Shown here: one piece after another, positions 60,377 through 64,000 of the stretch
Layout: each line of letters begins with the position of its first letter
How positions within the stretch are numbered: position 1 is the first letter of the stretch
Assembly (NCBI RefSeq): GCF_002865605.1
Contig: NZ_CP025583.1
Span: 2,878,501 to 2,942,500 of the forward strand
Length of the DNA: 64,000 nucleotides
Direction of reading: 5' to 3'
From: Paracoccus jeotgali
GTDB taxonomy: Bacteria > Pseudomonadota > Alphaproteobacteria > Rhodobacterales > Rhodobacteraceae
The notes under the pieces: model-generated
Database searches by the model: none
What the model was told of the DNA's origin: nothing
The model's input: the letters and a program-made list of their open reading frames with translations, nothing else
Position numbers and translations under genes: made by a program

Positions 60377-63016
60377 ATGGATATGGAAAAATTCACCGAA
60401 CGTTCGCGCGGTTTCATGCAGGCCGCACAGACCATCGCCATCCGCGAGGAAAATCAGCGCGTCGTTCCGGAACATCTTCTGAAAGCCCTGATGGATGACG
60501 ATCAGGGCTTTGCCACCAATTTGATCAACCGCTCGGGCGGGGATGCGCGCGCGGTGCGTGCCGCCACCGATCAGGCGGTCGCCAAGCTGCCCAAGGTCAG
60601 CGGCGGCGACGGTCAGGTCTATGTCGACCCCTCGCTGGTCCGGGTGCTGGACGAGGCGCAGAAGCTGGCCACCAAGGCCGGCGACAGCTTCGTGCCCGCC
60701 GAGCGTCTGCTGAACGCGCTGGCGGTCGCCAACACCAATGCCCGCGACGCCTTGCAGGCCGGCAATGTCAGCGCGCAGTCGCTGAACAGCGCCATCAACG
60801 ACATCCGCAAGGGCCGCACCGCCGATAGCGCGAGCGCCGAGGACAGCTATGAGGCGCTGGCGAAATACGCACGCAACCTGACCGAGGCCGCCGAAGAGGG
60901 CAAGATCGACCCGATCATCGGCCGCGACGAGGAAATCCGCCGCGCCATGCAGGTGCTGTCGCGGCGCACCAAGAACAACCCGGTGCTGATCGGCGAACCC
61001 GGCGTCGGCAAGACCGCCATCGCCGAGGGTCTCGCGCTGCGCATCGTCAATGGCGATGTGCCCGAAAGCCTGCGCAACAAGCAGCTTTGGGCGCTGGACA
61101 TGGGCGCGCTGATCGCCGGCGCGAAATATCGCGGCGAGTTCGAAGAGCGGCTGAAGGCCGTGCTGAAAGAGGTCGAGAACGCCGCCGGCGAGGTCATCCT
61201 GTTCATCGACGAACTGCACACGCTGGTCGGGGCCGGCAAGACCGATGGCGCGATGGACGCCGCCAACCTGATCAAGCCCGCACTTGCACGGGGTGAGCTG
61301 CATTGCGTCGGCGCCACCACGCTGGATGAATACCGCAAATATATCGAGAAGGACGCGGCCCTTGCCCGGCGCTTCCAGCCGGTGCTGATCGAAGAGCCGA
61401 CGGTCGAGGACACCATCTCGATCCTGCGCGGCATCAAGGAGAAATACGAGCTGCACCACGGGGTGCGGATCTCGGACGCGGCCCTGGTCGCGGCGGCAGA
61501 GCTGTCGCAGCGCTATATCACCGACCGCTTCCTGCCCGACAAAGCCATCGACCTGGTGGACGAGGCCGCCTCGCGTCTGCGGATGGAGGTGGACAGCAAG
61601 CCCGAGGAACTCGACCAGCTCGACCGCCAGATCCTGCAGATGCAGATCGAAGCCGAGGCGCTGAAGAAAGAGGATGACGACGCCTCGCGCGACCGGCTGG
61701 AGCGGCTGGAAAAGGAACTGGCCGATCTGACCGACAAGTCGCGCGCCATGACCGAACGCTGGCAGGCCGAACGCGATAAGCTGGAAGGTGCGCGGGGGCT
61801 GAAGGAACAGCTTGACCGGGCCCGCGCCGATCTGGATCAGGCCAAGCGCGAGGGCAATCTGGCCCGCGCGGGTGAGCTGTCCTATGGCATCATCCCCTCG
61901 CTCGAGCGGCAGTTGGCCGAGGCGGAAGGCGAGGGCGAGAGCGACGGCATGATGGTCGAAGAGGCCGTCCGTCCCGAACAGATCGCCGAGGTCGTCGAAC
62001 GCTGGACCGGCATCCCGACCAGCAAGATGCTGGAAGGCGAGCGCGAGAAGCTGATGCAGATGGAATCGCTGCTGGGTCAGCGCGTCGTGGGTCAGGACGA
62101 GGCCGTGGCCGCGATCTCGCGGTCGGTGCGCCGTGCCCGCGCCGGGCTGAACGACGAGAACCGGCCTTTGGGCAGCTTCCTGTTCCTTGGCCCGACCGGC
62201 GTCGGCAAGACCGAACTGACCAAGGCGATGGCCGCCTATCTGTTCGACGACGAGAACGCCATGATCCGCATCGACATGTCGGAATACATGGAAAAGCACT
62301 CGGTCGCGCGGATGATCGGCGCACCGCCCGGCTATGTCGGCTATGACGAGGGTGGGGCGCTGACCGAGGCGGTGCGCCGCCGGCCCTATTCGGTGGTGCT
62401 GTTCGACGAGGTCGAAAAGGCGCACCCGGACGTCTTCAACGTCCTGCTGCAGGTGCTGGATGACGGTCAGCTGACCGACAGCCAGGGCCGCAAGGTCGAT
62501 TTCAAGAACACGCTGATCGTGCTGACCTCGAACCTTGGCAGTCAGGCGCTGTCGACGCTGCCGGACGACGCCGATTCGGCGATGGCGCGGCAAGAGGTGA
62601 TGGCCGCGGTGCGGGCGCATTTCCGGCCCGAGTTCTTGAACCGTCTGGACGAGATGATCATCTTCCGCCGCCTGACGCGCGAGAACATGGCCGGGATCGT
62701 CAAGATCCAGCTCGCCCTGCTGGAGATGCGTCTGGAGAAGCGCAAGATCACGCTCGACATCGACGACAAGGCGCTCGCCTGGCTGGCCGAGGAAGGCTAC
62801 GACCCGGTCTTTGGCGCGCGTCCGCTCAAGCGGGTGATCCAGCGCGCGCTGCAGGACCCGCTGGCCGAGATGCTGCTGTCGGGCGAGGTGATGGACGGCC
62901 AGACCGTCAAGGTCAGCGCGAACGAGGACGGCCTGCTGGTCGGCGACCACCTCGGCAATGCCGGGCCCAAGCTGGGCGCGGTGGGCGAAGGCCCCAAGGA
63001 CGCGACGCTGCACTGA
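60377..63016 (+). CDS. clpB: ATP-dependent chaperone ClpB
   Basis: ClpB is a hexameric disaggregase that works with DnaK to rescue aggregated proteins. The 879-residue protein has an N-domain (about 1-145), a first AAA+ module with Walker [10 protein letters not shown] at about 206, a coiled-coil middle domain (about 400-540; [20 protein letters not shown]) and a second module with Walker [10 protein letters not shown] at about 605. Length is normal. AAAGGAGCGATCC precedes ATG 60377. A heat-shock-type promoter lies upstream and a strong hairpin downstream. Confidence 0.97.
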   Translation: MDMEKFTERSRGFMQAAQTIAIREENQRVVPEHLLKALMDDDQGFATNLINRSGGDARAVRAATDQAVAKLPKVSGGDGQVYVDPSLVRVLDEAQKLATKAGDSFVPAERLLNALAVANTNARDALQAGNVSAQSLNSAINDIRKGRTADSASAEDSYEALAKYARNLTEAAEEGKIDPIIGRDEEIRRAMQVLSRRTKNNPVLIGEPGVGKTAIAEGLALRIVNGDVPESLRNKQLWALDMGALIAGAKYRGEFEERLKAVLKEVENAAGEVILFIDELHTLVGAGKTDGAMDAANLIKPALARGELHCVGATTLDEYRKYIEKDAALARRFQPVLIEEPTVEDTISILRGIKEKYELHHGVRISDAALVAAAELSQRYITDRFLPDKAIDLVDEAASRLRMEVDSKPEELDQLDRQILQMQIEAEALKKEDDDASRDRLERLEKELADLTDKSRAMTERWQAERDKLEGARGLKEQLDRARADLDQAKREGNLARAGELSYGIIPSLERQLAEAEGEGESDGMMVEEAVRPEQIAEVVERWTGIPTSKMLEGEREKLMQMESLLGQRVVGQDEAVAAISRSVRRARAGLNDENRPLGSFLFLGPTGVGKTELTKAMAAYLFDDENAMIRIDMSEYMEKHSVARMIGAPPGYVGYDEGGALTEAVRRRPYSVVLFDEVEKAHPDVFNVLLQVLDDGQLTDSQGRKVDFKNTLIVLTSNLGSQALSTLPDDADSAMARQEVMAAVRAHFRPEFLNRLDEMIIFRRLTRENMAGIVKIQLALLEMRLEKRKITLDIDDKALAWLAEEGYDPVFGARPLKRVIQRALQDPLAEMLLSGEVMDGQTVKVSANEDGLLVGDHLGNAGPKLGAVGEGPKDATLH

Positions 63017-63024
63017 TGCGGCGG

Positions 63025-63055
63025 CCCGGCACCCCGTTCACGCGCGGGTGCCGGG
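63025..63055 (+). terminator. Terminator hairpin after clpB
   Basis: CCCGGCACCC (63025-63034) pairs perfectly with GGGTGCCGGG (63046-63055), 8 bp after the stop. No T run follows. Confidence 0.7.
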
Positions 63056-63103
63056 TCAAACGCGCAATCGTGAAAGCTGATCGTTTGTCTCGGGCGCGGC
63101 TGA

Positions 63104-63118
63104 CTGGCATCATGCCAG
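63104..63118. promoter_or_regulatory. Perfect 7-bp palindrome upstream of msrP
   Basis: CTGGCAT-C-ATGCCAG ends 23 bp before the msrP ATG. It may be an operator or a hairpin in the 5' leader. No regulator is identified. Confidence 0.45.
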
Positions 63119-63141
63119 CCCAATGAACGCAGGAGCAAACG

Positions 63142-64000
63142 ATGAAACTTCGCTGGTCTGACGTTACCCCCGAATCGATCTGGCTGAACCGTCGTGCTCT
63201 TGTGGCCGGCGTGGCGGGCAGCGCGGCGATGGCCGCGATGCCGGCCTGGGCGCTGCAGGGCAAGCCCTCGCCCCTGTCCACCGATCAGAAGCCGAACAGC
63301 TTTGAAGAGATCACCAATTACAACAACTTCTACGAATTTGGCTATGGCAAGGAAGACCCCGCCCGCTATGCCGATGCGCTGACCACGGACCCGTGGTCGG
63401 TCGAAATCTCGGGCCTTGTCGAGCGCCCCGGCAATTACGGGGTCGAGGATCTGGCCCCGGAATCCGCGCTGGAAGAACGCATCTATCGCCTGCGCTGCGT
63501 CGAGGCGTGGTCGATGGTCATTCCCTGGCTGGGGGTGCCGCTGTCCAGCGTGCTGAACCGCGCGGGCGTCCAGCCCGGCGCCAAGTTCGTGGCCTTCCAG
63601 AGCGTGCTGCGCCCGTCCGAGATGCCGGCGCAGCGCGGCTCGGGCATCGACTGGCCCTATCGCGAGGCGCTGCGGCTGGACGAGGCCATGCACCCGCTGA
63701 CGATTCTGGCGACCGCTCTGTACGACAAGCCGATGCCGAACCAGAACGGCGCGCCGATCCGGCTGGTGGTGCCGTGGAAATACGGCTTCAAATCCGCCAA
63801 ATCGATCGTCCGCATCACCGTCACCGACCGTCAGCCCGAAACCAGCTGGCAGACGCTGCAGCCGCGGGAATACGGTTTCTATGCCAATGTGAACCCGCAG
63901 GTGGACCATCCGCGGTGGAGCCAGGCGACCGAACGTCGGATCGGCGCGGGTCTGCTGGCCGGACGGGTCGAGACGCAGATGTTCAACGGCTATGGCGATC
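63142..64000 (+). CDS. msrP: Protein-methionine-sulfoxide reductase catalytic subunit MsrP (3' end outside window)
   Basis: MsrP (YedY) is a periplasmic molybdoenzyme that repairs oxidised methionines, fed by the haem membrane protein MsrQ. The 286 visible residues include a twin-arginine signal (NRRALVAGVAGSAAMAAMPA), FEEITNYNNFYEFG, the molybdenum cysteine in RLRCVEAWSMVIPWLGVPLS and VVPWKYGFKSAKSIVRI. The gene runs off the window end near its C-terminus; msrQ would be expected next. AGGAGCAAACG precedes ATG 63142. Confidence 0.96.
   Translation, partial: MKLRWSDVTPESIWLNRRALVAGVAGSAAMAAMPAWALQGKPSPLSTDQKPNSFEEITNYNNFYEFGYGKEDPARYADALTTDPWSVEISGLVERPGNYGVEDLAPESALEERIYRLRCVEAWSMVIPWLGVPLSSVLNRAGVQPGAKFVAFQSVLRPSEMPAQRGSGIDWPYREALRLDEAMHPLTILATALYDKPMPNQNGAPIRLVVPWKYGFKSAKSIVRITVTDRQPETSWQTLQPREYGFYANVNPQVDHPRWSQATERRIGAGLLAGRVETQMFNGYGD

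Noticed and set aside
59852..63013. 1053-residue minus-strand frame antisense to clpB
   Set aside because: Its composition mirrors the codon bias of clpB on the other strand. It has no start context or domain.

Overview
The window is high-GC DNA of alphaproteobacterial character, most likely Rhodobacterales and probably Paracoccus or a close relative. This rests on the dense TGATG/ATGA-coupled operons, abundant TRAP transporters, the Cys-poor 41-residue form of L36, IalB and MtgA homologues, and an RpoH-type site at clpB. No species call is possible by eye. No phage, insertion sequence, rRNA or CRISPR array was seen, and no gap without a gene exceeds about 300 bases.

Region 1 (1-21 kb) is mostly core genome. 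It holds serB (cut by the window start), an acyl-CoA synthetase, and a complete ectoine locus (divergent MarR gene, ectA, ectB, ectC, ectoine-type aspartokinase). A polysaccharide export set follows (ugd, a glycosyltransferase, kpsM, kpsE, kpsT), interrupted by exbB-exbD-tonB. Then come sodC, a diverged DgoK-like gene, mtgA, rlmN, an ialB-like gene, an asparaginase, rpmJ, tRNA-Val(GAC) and an N-formylglutamate amidohydrolase.

Region 2 (22-54 kb) is a catabolic island. It contains: a copper amine oxidase, aldehyde dehydrogenase and AraC regulator (tyn/fea-like); a dctPQM TRAP transporter; an operon headed by a fused FAD monooxygenase/old-yellow-enzyme of the 2-aminobenzoyl-CoA monooxygenase/reductase type, with SDR, enoyl-CoA hydratase, acyl-CoA dehydrogenase, thioesterase and RidA; iorB-iorA; a MarR gene; a thiolase-like gene lacking the nucleophilic Cys, a DUF35-SDR fusion, an isatin-hydrolase-like metallohydrolase and a CoA ligase; a Rieske dioxygenase operon with SDR, reductase and MarR; and a second TRAP transporter with a MarR gene.

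My working hypothesis is an aerobic, CoA-dependent indole-3-acetate (IAA) pathway. The Rieske enzyme plus SDR would make dioxindole-3-acetate. The ligase would form its CoA ester, and the thiolase-like/DUF35 pair would cleave it by retro-aldol reaction to isatin and acetyl-CoA. The hydrolase would give isatinate, and IorAB would decarboxylate that directly to 2-aminobenzoyl-CoA for the 30-36 kb operon. The amine oxidase and aldehyde dehydrogenase could supply IAA from tryptamine. Gene families and motifs are read from the sequence; the substrates and the order of steps are inference. Shared palindromes (a TGA-N4-TCA core at four sites, and a 15-bp identical element at two others) suggest coordinated control.

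Region 3 (54-64 kb) holds pyrF, an hdhA-like SDR, an HdeD-like membrane protein, a Tat-exported TorA-like molybdoenzyme with a fused C-terminal haem domain, an orphan TRAP binding protein, clpB with a heat-shock-type promoter, and msrP cut by the window end.
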